Source of the DNA: Flavobacteriales bacterium | GTDB lineage: Bacteria > Bacteroidota > Bacteroidia > Flavobacteriales_E > Vicingaceae | Direction: 5' to 3' | DNA: 13,632 nucleotides | Assembly: GCA_016763135.1 (NCBI GenBank) | Contig: JAESUI010000337.1 | Span: forward strand, 1 to 13,632 | Shown: positions 7,024-13,632 of the stretch, one piece after another | Layout of the letters: each line of letters begins with the position of its first letter | How positions within the stretch are numbered: the first letter of the stretch is position 1 | Notes under the pieces: generated by a model | Databases searched by the model: none | Told to the model about the DNA's origin: nothing | What the model saw: the letters and a program-made list of their open reading frames with translations, nothing else | Position numbers and translations under genes: made by a program

Positions 7024-9084
7024 ATGAAAAGATTTTTAACACTTTTATTAATCCTCCCCTTTTTCGTACAAGGGCAAACAAGCAGTTGGGAAAATAACTC
7101 ACTTAATGAAAGAGCTTTTGTTAAAAATGAAGGTCAGTATGATGGAAAAAACTGGCAATCGAACAATGAAATAAAATTTGCTCTAAGCCAACAGGATGGA
7201 TGGTTTACCTTTTTTACAGAAAAAGGAATTACACATCGTTTAGAAAAACTAATAAGAAACCCTAACAAGAAAAAGGGAGGCCACAATTCACCTAGTCGAG
7301 TTCATCTGAGCCAATTAGTTGACGTCTTCTTTATAGGAGCTAATAACAATGTTCAAATCATAGCTGAAAACAAAACAAGTCATTACTACTCTTATGCTGT
7401 CAAAGATGCTGAAACAAAAGATGTAACAAACATTAGCAATGTTTCTGGATACAAAAAGATTACCTACAAAAATCTTTACAATAACATTGATATTGAATAC
7501 ACACTACACCCTGACGGGGGAATTAAATACAATGTAATATTACATCCGGGAGCAGACCTTTCTCAAATCAAAATGAAGTATAAAACTTCACATACTAATA
7601 TTCAAGGCGAATACAGTTCTTTAAAATTAAATACTAATGGCCAACTAGAAATCAATTCGTCACTTGGAAATATTATAGAACACAAACCAGTTACGTTTTA
7701 TGCTTCTTCAAAAATGGAAATTAAATCGAAGTATAAATTTACTAATAGCATTTTGACATTTGATTTAGATAATTATGACAACACTCAAAAAGTAATTATT
7801 GATCCCTGGGTCGTTATTCCAGTATGGGATGATGGAGATTTTACAAGAGAAGTAGAAACTGATGGTGCAGGTAATGTTTATGCTATTGGAGGAGAAACAC
7901 CTATGCAATTAAGAAAATATAGTAGTGCGGGAGCATTAATTTGGACCTACAACACTCCATGGGATACGACTGGTGGTGATTGGTTAGGAACTTTAGCAAC
8001 TGACAATTTAGGAGTGAGTTATATTACTCAAGGAACAGGACCTGAAATTGAAAGAATTAGTACGGCAGGATCAATGGTTTGGCATACCAATAACAGTGGT
8101 TTTAGCGTTGAATATTGGTCAATAACATTTAACTGTGATAACACAAAATTAATAGTTGGTGGAACCAAGTCTACTGTTCCTTTATTTTTCCCTATAGATT
8201 TTTATGCAATGATGTATGATATTGATCCTAGTAATGGAAATGTGCTAGCAGAAGCTTATTTAGACACCACTTCATTTGGTATAGCAGGATTCCTTACCCC
8301 TGTAGAAGTTAGATCAATAACTTCATCTAAAAACTCAAGATACATCTTTTTAACACATAATGATGTTGGTGCACAAGACCAGAATTTTAATGTTTGTACT
8401 TCTGGCGGAGACCCTTCTTTTATGACTGATAACACTGAGCATTTGGGGTACAAATGTGAAAACTACTTGTCATCTTCACAAAATGGTGGTGGGTTAAAAG
8501 CATTGACTACAAATGATAATTATTTTTATACGCACAAAGGAGACGAAATTCTTCAGTGGGATGTAAATACAGGCGCATTATTAAACACCGTTAATTTACC
8601 AGGAGGAAGTGCAAATAGCAGCTTTTTTGGATTAGTAGTCCATTGTAGCGGTTTGGATGTAGATGCTGCCGGAAATGTTTACGCTGGATCCATGGATAGA
8701 GTAGTGAAATTTGATGCAAATTTAAATGTTTTGTCTTCTGCAAATACAACAGGTGGTTTTACAGTCTATGATGTGAGTGTAAACTCTAATGGAGAAGTAA
8801 TTGCTGGGGGTGCAATTTTAGATAATGGTACTTCAACAAGTAGAGGCGGAAGAATAGAAGCGCTTAACCTAAGTGCTGGAGCTCAATATGCTCTAACATG
8901 TTGTGATCCAAACTTCTGTCTTCCAGATACTTTATGTAACACAGACTCTCCAGTTACACTTGCACAAAATGTGGGTGGTGGAACATGGAGTATATCTCCT
9001 GCGACTGCGGGATTTAATACCGGAACTGGAGTTTTGACCCTACAGTTGCTGGTCCTGGAACCTATACGGTTTCATACACGCTAG
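7024..9084 (+). CDS. T9SS-exported giant surface protein, N-terminal part up to the frame break
   Basis: First part of a gene that continues at 9036 in another frame and ends at 11735. Start: ATG 7024, giving a clear signal peptide (MKRFLTLLLILPFFVQGQ). Residues about 30-262 match the N-terminal domain found in SBBP-repeat-type surface proteins (DUF7948-like): F-V-K-N-E-G-Q-Y at 32-39, N-N-I-D-I-E-Y-T-L-H-P-D-G-G-I-K-Y-N, N-G-Q-L-E-I, and I-D-P-W-V-V at its end. Residues about 270-620 look like a beta-propeller of short strands (DGAGNVYAIGG, DAAGNVYAGS, W-D-V-N-T-G). A Cys-rich joint (CCDPNFCLPDTLC, from about 626) opens the repeat region. At 9031-9035 the text GTTTTGACC should be GTTTTTGACC to give V-F-D-P as in every later repeat; with one T missing the frame runs off to a TAG at 9084. 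The last 17 residues (TLQLLVLEP...) are therefore artefactual. The true protein is about 1570 residues. Confidence 0.85.
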   Translation: MKRFLTLLLILPFFVQGQTSSWENNSLNERAFVKNEGQYDGKNWQSNNEIKFALSQQDGWFTFFTEKGITHRLEKLIRNPNKKKGGHNSPSRVHLSQLVDVFFIGANNNVQIIAENKTSHYYSYAVKDAETKDVTNISNVSGYKKITYKNLYNNIDIEYTLHPDGGIKYNVILHPGADLSQIKMKYKTSHTNIQGEYSSLKLNTNGQLEINSSLGNIIEHKPVTFYASSKMEIKSKYKFTNSILTFDLDNYDNTQKVIIDPWVVIPVWDDGDFTREVETDGAGNVYAIGGETPMQLRKYSSAGALIWTYNTPWDTTGGDWLGTLATDNLGVSYITQGTGPEIERISTAGSMVWHTNNSGFSVEYWSITFNCDNTKLIVGGTKSTVPLFFPIDFYAMMYDIDPSNGNVLAEAYLDTTSFGIAGFLTPVEVRSITSSKNSRYIFLTHNDVGAQDQNFNVCTSGGDPSFMTDNTEHLGYKCENYLSSSQNGGGLKALTTNDNYFYTHKGDEILQWDVNTGALLNTVNLPGGSANSSFFGLVVHCSGLDVDAAGNVYAGSMDRVVKFDANLNVLSSANTTGGFTVYDVSVNSNGEVIAGGAILDNGTSTSRGGRIEALNLSAGAQYALTCCDPNFCLPDTLCNTDSPVTLAQNVGGGTWSISPATAGFNTGTGVLTLQLLVLEPIRFHTR

Positions 9085-11735
9085 CATGCGGATTTACCTC
9101 AAATCAAATTATTGTTACCAACTGTAATGCTGCGTGTGATGCAACTATAACCCCTGCTGGCCCATTTTGCGAAAATGACCCAGCTGTTATATTAACTGCT
9201 GCTCAAGGTGGCGGAACATGGGGTGGACCAGGAATCACTAATACGGCTACTGGAGCTTTTGATCCAGCAACTGCTGGCCCTGGAACTCATAATATTACTT
9301 ATACTTTAGGTTGTGGAGACAATGATGCAATATCTATAGTTGTTAATCCTCTTCCTGATTCAGGTATTGACGGAGCAATAGCATTATGTGCTACTGACCC
9401 AGCTACTGACTTATTTTTACAATTAGGAGGAACACCAAATGGTGGTGGATCCTGGTTACCTGCCATGACTTCTGGAACTGGAGTCTTTGATCCTGCAGCT
9501 GATCCTGCAGGAACTTACACTTATACTGTAACCAACTCTTGTGGTTCTTCTAGTAATGATGTTATAGTTACTATTACCGCTTCACCATCTCCCGGAGCAA
9601 ATGGTGTTGCTGAACTATGTGCTAATGCAACTTCAGTCAATCTTTTTGATAGTTTAAACGGAGCACCTAGTGCTGGTGGAGGATGGACACCTGCTTTAAC
9701 ATCTGGTACAGGAGTATATGACCCTGCTGTTGATATCGCTGGAGTTTATACTTATACAATAAACGATTGTGCAGGTAATCCTCAAACTGCAACTGTTACT
9801 GTAACAATAATTGCACTTCCAAATACTGGAATAGATGGAGCAATAGCATTGTGCCCAACTGACCCATCAACTGATTTATTTACTCAACTAGGTGGTTCGC
9901 CCAATACAGGTGGTATTTGGACTCCAGCCATGACTTCTGGAACTGGAGTGTTTGATCCTGCAGCTGATCCTGCTGGAACTTATACTTATACTGTAACCAA
10001 TTCTTGTGGTTCTTCTAGTAATGATGTTGTAGTAACTATTACTGCTAATCCAGATCCAGGAACAAACGGAACAGTTTCTATTTGTGGTAATGCTACATCA
10101 ATTAACCTATTCAATAGCTTAAACGGGACGCCTAGTGCAGGTGGAGGATGGACTCCAGCATTAACTTCTGGAACAGGAATATTTGATCCTACAACAGACC
10201 CTGCTGGAACTTACACTTATACTGTTACCGATTGTGCTGGTAATCCACAAACTGCAACTGTTGTTGTAACTATAATTGCAGCACCTAATACAGGTATTAA
10301 TGGAGCAATAGCTTTATGTCCAACTGACCCTGCAACTGATTTATTTTTACAATTAGGGGGGTCTCCTAATACAGGTGGTATTTGGGCCCCAGCTATGGCT
10401 TCTGGAACTGGAATATTTAATCCTGCAACAGACCCTGCTGGAACATACACTTATACAGTAACCAACTCTTGCGGTTCTTCAAGTAATGATGTTATAGTAA
10501 CTATTACAGCAAATCCTACCCCAGGAACAAATGGAACACTGACAGTTTGTGCTAATGCTCCAACAACTGATTTATTTAATGAATTAGGAGGAACGCCAAG
10601 TGCTGGTGGAACTTGGTCTCCAGCATTAACTTCAGGTACTGGAGTGTTTGATCCTGCTACTGATCCAGCTGGAACTTACACTTATACCGTAACTGATTGT
10701 GCAGGTAACCCTTTAACTGCCGACGTAGTAGTTACTATCAATCCAGCACCAAATACTGGAACAGACGGAGCAATTTCATTATGTAATACAGACCCTGCAA
10801 CTGATTTATTTTTACAATTAGGTGGAACACCTGATTTAGGGGGGACATGGTCTCCAGCATTAACTTCTGGAACCGGAGTATTTGATCCTGCTTCAGACCC
10901 AGCTGCAACTTATACTTATACTGTAACCAACTCTTGTGGTTCTTCAAGTAATGATGTTATAGTAACTATTACATCTTGTTCTATTCCAACAGGTGGTTAT
11001 AGCGTTAGTGATAGTGTTATTTGCGAGGGTGATTGTATCAACTTTACAGACCAAAGTTCTGGAGCAACATCTTGGTTCTGGACCTTTAATGGCGGTACGC
11101 CAAGCTCATCAACAGATCAAAATCCAGTTAACATTTGCTTTAATGCTGCAGGAACATACACTATAGAACAAATTGTTACCAATGGAAATGGTTCTGATAC
11201 AGTTACATCTACAATTGTGGTTAATGCTAATCCCACTATAAATGCTGGTTCTAATGTAACTATTGAACTTGGAGGTAGTACAGCATTAAATGCAACAGGA
11301 TCAAATGGAACTTATACTTGGTCACCTCCAACTTGGCTGAGCTGTGTTACTTGTGTCGATCCTATTTCAACACCAGATGAAACAATTACATACACTGTTA
11401 TTGTTGTTGATTCAAATGGATGTACAGCAAGTGACGAAGTAACAGTAATTGTTGATTTTGACTATGTAATATGGGTGCCAAATATTTTCTCTCCTAATGG
11501 AGACGGAAACAATGATATTCTTTATGTTAGAGGTGTAGGTGTTGCTCAGTTTAAGTTCTTTGTTTATGATAGGTGGGGAGAGAAGGTTTTTGAGACTCAA
11601 GACTTAGATATTGGTTGGGATGGAAATTTTAGAGGTAAAAAAATGAATAACGCTGTATTTGTGTACTACCTTGAAGCTACATTTACTGATGGTACTGAAG
11701 TCTCACAAAAAGGCGATATAACTTTAATCCGATAA
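9036..11735 (+). CDS. T9SS-exported giant surface protein, C-terminal part (repeats, PKD, type B sorting domain)
   Basis: Second part of the gene beginning at 7024; the frame is open from 9036 with no start of its own before ATG 9465, which lies inside a repeat and is not a real start. In order it shows two diverged repeat units (9036-9360), seven alternating modules of 77 and 78 residues (9375-10973), a PKD-like domain (about 10983-11223; F-T-D-Q-S-S-G-A-T-S-W-F-W-T-F and A-G-T-Y-T), a second Ig-like domain (about 11230-11454), and a C-terminal type B sorting domain (gliding motility-associated, TIGR04131-like): VPNIFSPNGDGNNDILYVRG, YDRWGEKVFE, W-D-G, KGDITLIR. That domain directs export through T9SS and surface attachment or release. 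Known type B cargo, such as the gliding adhesin SprB, needs a cognate PorP/SprF protein, and one is encoded 25 bases downstream. An adhesin role is inferred from architecture. Confidence 0.88.
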   Translation, partial: DPTVAGPGTYTVSYTLACGFTSNQIIVTNCNAACDATITPAGPFCENDPAVILTAAQGGGTWGGPGITNTATGAFDPATAGPGTHNITYTLGCGDNDAISIVVNPLPDSGIDGAIALCATDPATDLFLQLGGTPNGGGSWLPAMTSGTGVFDPAADPAGTYTYTVTNSCGSSSNDVIVTITASPSPGANGVAELCANATSVNLFDSLNGAPSAGGGWTPALTSGTGVYDPAVDIAGVYTYTINDCAGNPQTATVTVTIIALPNTGIDGAIALCPTDPSTDLFTQLGGSPNTGGIWTPAMTSGTGVFDPAADPAGTYTYTVTNSCGSSSNDVVVTITANPDPGTNGTVSICGNATSINLFNSLNGTPSAGGGWTPALTSGTGIFDPTTDPAGTYTYTVTDCAGNPQTATVVVTIIAAPNTGINGAIALCPTDPATDLFLQLGGSPNTGGIWAPAMASGTGIFNPATDPAGTYTYTVTNSCGSSSNDVIVTITANPTPGTNGTLTVCANAPTTDLFNELGGTPSAGGTWSPALTSGTGVFDPATDPAGTYTYTVTDCAGNPLTADVVVTINPAPNTGTDGAISLCNTDPATDLFLQLGGTPDLGGTWSPALTSGTGVFDPASDPAATYTYTVTNSCGSSSNDVIVTITSCSIPTGGYSVSDSVICEGDCINFTDQSSGATSWFWTFNGGTPSSSTDQNPVNICFNAAGTYTIEQIVTNGNGSDTVTSTIVVNANPTINAGSNVTIELGGSTALNATGSNGTYTWSPPTWLSCVTCVDPISTPDETITYTVIVVDSNGCTASDEVTVIVDFDYVIWVPNIFSPNGDGNNDILYVRGVGVAQFKFFVYDRWGEKVFETQDLDIGWDGNFRGKKMNNAVFVYYLEATFTDGTEVSQKGDITLIR
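9375..10973 (+). repeat. Higher-order tandem repeat, 465-base period (seven 77/78-residue modules)
   Basis: Modules begin at 9375, 9606, 9840, 10071, 10305, 10536 and 10770. They alternate between type A (231 bases; L-C-x-T-D-P-x-T-D-L-F-x-Q-L-G-G, ending T-N-S-C-G-S-S-S-N-D-V) and type B (234 bases; C-x-N-A, a-L-x-G, ending D-C-A-G-N-P). A-starts are spaced by exactly 465 bases (9375, 9840, 10305, 10770). All share S-G-T-G-V/I-F-D-P and, mostly, T-Y-T-Y-T-V. Each module has two Cys about 51 residues apart, perhaps a disulfide. Comparing 9462-9581 with 9927-10046 by eye gives 113 of 120 bases identical, with six of seven differences silent. This points to recent duplication or gene conversion of AB pairs. 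Confidence 0.93.
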
Positions 11736-11760
11736 TCCAAACTAGATAAAATAAAAAATT

Positions 11761-12807
11761 ATGAAAAAAATTATAACATATCTATTTTTTGTTGGAACTA
11801 TTAGTGCAACTGCTCAAGATATTCATTTTACAATGTATGATGCAATGCCTATAACAACCAACCCTGCAACTACCGGAGTTTTTAATGGTGATTTTAGAGG
11901 TGTAATTAATTATAGAAATCAATGGGCAAGTATTGGTAATCCATATAAGACATACTCGGTAATGATAGACGGTGGCTTATTTAAGAATAAATGGAAAAAT
12001 GGTTATTTAGGAGCGGGTCTTAATTTTTATAAAGATGTAGCAGGTACTACAGATTTTGGCACCACTAAAATATCTTTAGCCCTATCTAGTATTGTTTATC
12101 TAAATGAAAAAAATTCTGCCTCTGTAGGGCTTTTAGGGTCATGGGCTCAAAACAGTCTTAATCCAAGTAATTTAGAATGGGATTCTCAATTTAATGGACA
12201 ATACTTTGATGCTTCAGCTGGTTCAAACGAAACAATAAAATTTGAAAGTAACAACTATGTTGATTTTTCTGCTGGTGCACTTTGGGCTTATGGAACTGGC
12301 ACAAAAACATTAAGCTCTCATGATGAATTTGCTATGAAAGTTGGAGCAGCATTTTACCATGTTACACGACCAAGCAGAGATGTTGAGTTTGGTGATTTGG
12401 ACAAACTATACTCTAAGTTTTCATTTCACACAGAAACACATATAGGCCTAGCAAATACAAAGCTAGCTTTAAGGCCAAAATTTATTGCATACTTACAAGG
12501 CCCTGCTAGACAATTTACTGGCGGCATGATGTTTAGATACATGCTCAGAGAAGAGTCAAAATACACAGGAATTTTTAAAGAAATGGCTATTTCTGTTGGT
12601 GGTTATTATCGTTTTGGTGATGCTTTTGCTCCTTCTGTAGAATTTGAAATTTCTAGTTTTGCAATTGGTTTTGCTTATGATATGAATGTATCTGACCTAA
12701 CTTCTGCTACTGGTGGAAATGGAGGTCCAGAAATTTTTATCCGAATTATTAATCCTAATCCCTTTTCTTATGGTAGAGGAACTAAATCATCTGCTAGGTT
12801 TAGATAA
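11761..12807 (+). CDS. Type IX secretion system PorP/SprF-family outer-membrane protein
   Basis: Encodes 348 residues with a signal peptide (MKKIITYLFFVGTISATAQ). The mature start D-I-H-F-T-M-Y-D-A-M-P-I-T-T-N-P-A-T-T-G-V-F is the family signature (normally a conserved Q/H-x-x-x-x-Y, N-P-A-x-x-G), followed by R-N-Q-W-A-S-I-G-N-P-Y and many alternating strand segments (GYLGAGLNFYKD, GLLGSWAQNS, ISVGGYYRFGDAFAP, FAIGFAYDMNVS), consistent with an outer-membrane beta-barrel. The ending A-F-A-I-G-F-A-Y-D-x-N-x-S-D-L and G-P-E-I-F-I-R is also typical. In this family PorP acts in the core machine, whereas genes adjacent to a type B cargo gene act as its dedicated export or attachment partner, as SprF does for SprB. 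The 25-base gap to the adhesin gene supports the partner role and cotranscription. Confidence 0.93.
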   Translation: MKKIITYLFFVGTISATAQDIHFTMYDAMPITTNPATTGVFNGDFRGVINYRNQWASIGNPYKTYSVMIDGGLFKNKWKNGYLGAGLNFYKDVAGTTDFGTTKISLALSSIVYLNEKNSASVGLLGSWAQNSLNPSNLEWDSQFNGQYFDASAGSNETIKFESNNYVDFSAGALWAYGTGTKTLSSHDEFAMKVGAAFYHVTRPSRDVEFGDLDKLYSKFSFHTETHIGLANTKLALRPKFIAYLQGPARQFTGGMMFRYMLREESKYTGIFKEMAISVGGYYRFGDAFAPSVEFEISSFAIGFAYDMNVSDLTSATGGNGGPEIFIRIINPNPFSYGRGTKSSARFR

Positions 12808-12846
12808 AAACAACAATGTTTAGAAGTGAAAAAATTAGTTGTTTTT
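12806..12846 (+). terminator. Weak hairpin after the PorP/SprF gene
   Basis: AAAAACAAC (12806-12814) and GTTGTTTTT (12838-12846) can pair as a 9-base stem with a 23-base loop, overlapping the PorP/SprF stop and ending in T. The stem is very AT-rich and the loop long, so it is at best an attenuating or partial terminator before the next gene. Confidence 0.25.
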
Positions 12847-12876
12847 TATTGCTAATAAAAAACTACATGAAATTTA

Positions 12877-12905
12877 TTGACTTAACTTTCTCAAAATATT
12901 ATTTG
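12877..12905 (+). promoter_or_regulatory. Candidate promoter of the PorE-like gene
   Basis: TTG at 12877-12879 (within TTGACTT) and TATTATTTG at 12897-12905 resemble the Bacteroidota -33 and -7 boxes with a 17-base gap, but the -7 box has three rather than two bases before TTTG. The RNA would start around 12912, only about 9 bases before ATG 12921. Confidence 0.3.
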
Positions 12906-12920
12906 TAAAGCATGTACTAT

Positions 12921-13632
12921 ATGAAAAATTGTAAAAAATCAATCTGTCTAATATTAATTTTGTGCTTTACCATTCTAAACTCATATGGTCAAAAGAATGT
13001 CGAGTTTTCAAAATCTAACTTCAAGAACAACCCTTCAGGTTTTAAAACTGCTTCAAAACATCTACAGGAAGGGAACAGTAAATATTTCATTTCTTCATAC
13101 GAAAAAGCGCTAACTGAATTTTTAGCTGCAAACGAATTCAATCCAAACAATGCTGAACTTAATGCTAAAATAGGCGATTGTTATTTGAACTCTGCAGAGA
13201 AATCTAAAGGAATAGATTACTTTAAAAAAGCATATTCTCTAAACAAGCAACTTGACGGTTACTATATATATAAGATGGCTAACGCTCACCATTTTGATAA
13301 TAAATTTGATGATGCTATAAAATATTATCGTTTAGCTAAAACCAATAAAAACAAAATTGATAACCGTGTTTTACAAAAAATTGACAAAAAAATTGCAGCA
13401 TGCACAACTGCTAAAAAATTAATTCAAACACCTATTAATGTTAAAATAGAACATTTAAGTAATGCTATTAACACAGAAAACCAAGAATATGTCCCTGTAA
13501 TTACGGCTGATGAATCTGAAATATTCTTTACTTCTAGAAGGCCAAAAAATGTTGGCGGAAATATTGATTTAGATATCCATGATTATTTTGAAGATATTTA
13601 TTACTCAAAATTAGAAAACGGCAAATGGATAG
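12921..13632 (+). CDS. PorE-like TPR and PD40 protein (OmpA-type), cut by the window edge
   Basis: The first 237 residues are present and the gene continues past the window. ATG 12921 begins a signal peptide (MKNCKKSICLILILCFTILN, cut after S-Y-G-Q at 24); an in-frame ATG at 12912 would add three residues. Residues about 45-165 form TPR helices (AEKSKGIDYFKKAYSLNK, F-D-D-A-I-K-Y-Y-R-L-A-K). From about 189, E-Y-V-P-V-I-T-A-D-E-S-E-I-F-F-T-S-R-R-P is the classic first blade of a PD40/WD40-like propeller. This order, normally followed by a carboxypeptidase-regulatory-like domain and an OmpA peptidoglycan-binding domain, is that of PorE and its paralogs, periplasmic lipoproteins or OmpA-type proteins of T9SS loci. 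The downstream domains are not in view, so the OmpA part is inferred. Adjacency to the PorP/SprF and type B cargo genes is the usual arrangement. Confidence 0.88.
   Translation, partial: MKNCKKSICLILILCFTILNSYGQKNVEFSKSNFKNNPSGFKTASKHLQEGNSKYFISSYEKALTEFLAANEFNPNNAELNAKIGDCYLNSAEKSKGIDYFKKAYSLNKQLDGYYIYKMANAHHFDNKFDDAIKYYRLAKTNKNKIDNRVLQKIDKKIAACTTAKKLIQTPINVKIEHLSNAINTENQEYVPVITADESEIFFTSRRPKNVGGNIDLDIHDYFEDIYYSKLENGKWI

Noticed and set aside
10217..10947. Two minus-strand open frames inside the repeat region (10217-10450 and 10738-10947)
   Set aside because: They mirror the repeat modules on the opposite strand, have no start context and no family-like sequence.
9375..10973. CRISPR array or satellite-type repeat
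   Set aside because: The period is 465 bases, the frame is maintained, changes are mostly silent, and there are no short identical repeats with unique spacers; this is a coding repeat.
9465..11735. Separate gene starting at ATG 9465
   Set aside because: The same frame is open and repeat-like back to 9036, the ATG lies in the middle of a repeat module and there is no signal peptide; it is the second part of the gene starting at 7024.

Overview
The window looks like chromosome from an AT-rich Bacteroidota bacterium, most likely a flavobacterium-type member. Three things point there: a large secreted protein ending in a type B sorting domain of the type IX secretion system (T9SS), a PorP/SprF-family outer-membrane protein plus a TPR/PD40 protein directly behind it, and promoter-like sequences of the TTG...TAnnTTTG type with few clear Shine-Dalgarno sites. 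No RNA genes, transposons, CRISPR arrays or phage genes were seen.

Layout. Bases 1-108 (minus) hold the start of a gene running off the left edge. Bases 171-1044 (plus) hold two tandem paralogous small membrane proteins of unknown function. Bases 1041-2175 (minus) hold a secreted MORN-repeat protein, probably split into two frames by an indel near 1432-1460. Bases 2343-5297 (plus) are a tight three-gene block: a pyrophosphate-type 6-phosphofructokinase, a spermidine-acetyltransferase-like GNAT enzyme and an aspartate kinase. Bases 5294-6748 (minus) encode a 484-aa helical cytoplasmic protein of unknown function, convergent with the kinase. Bases 7024-13632 (plus) are a T9SS surface-protein locus: one giant adhesin-like gene (7024-11735), a PorP/SprF protein and the beginning of a PorE-like TPR/PD40 protein cut by the right edge.

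The main caution for a reader is that at least two genes carry single-base frame breaks at homopolymers. The phosphofructokinase lacks one A in the A run at 2352-2357, and the giant adhesin lacks one T in the T run at 9032-9035. A third break probably splits the MORN gene. Each reads as one continuous, family-consistent protein once one base is restored, so read or assembly error is the simplest explanation; real mutation, phase variation or slippage cannot be excluded from sequence alone.

The most striking structure is a higher-order repeat in the adhesin. Seven modules of 77 and 78 residues alternate in two types (A-B-A-B-A-B-A) with an exact 465-base period, and the DNA copies are very alike. 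In the T9SS locus the likely roles are: the adhesin is exported by T9SS through its C-terminal domain, the PorP/SprF protein serves as its dedicated outer-membrane partner, and the PorE-like protein links to the periplasm or cell wall. The upstream metabolic block is ordinary in content, though its gene combination is unusual.
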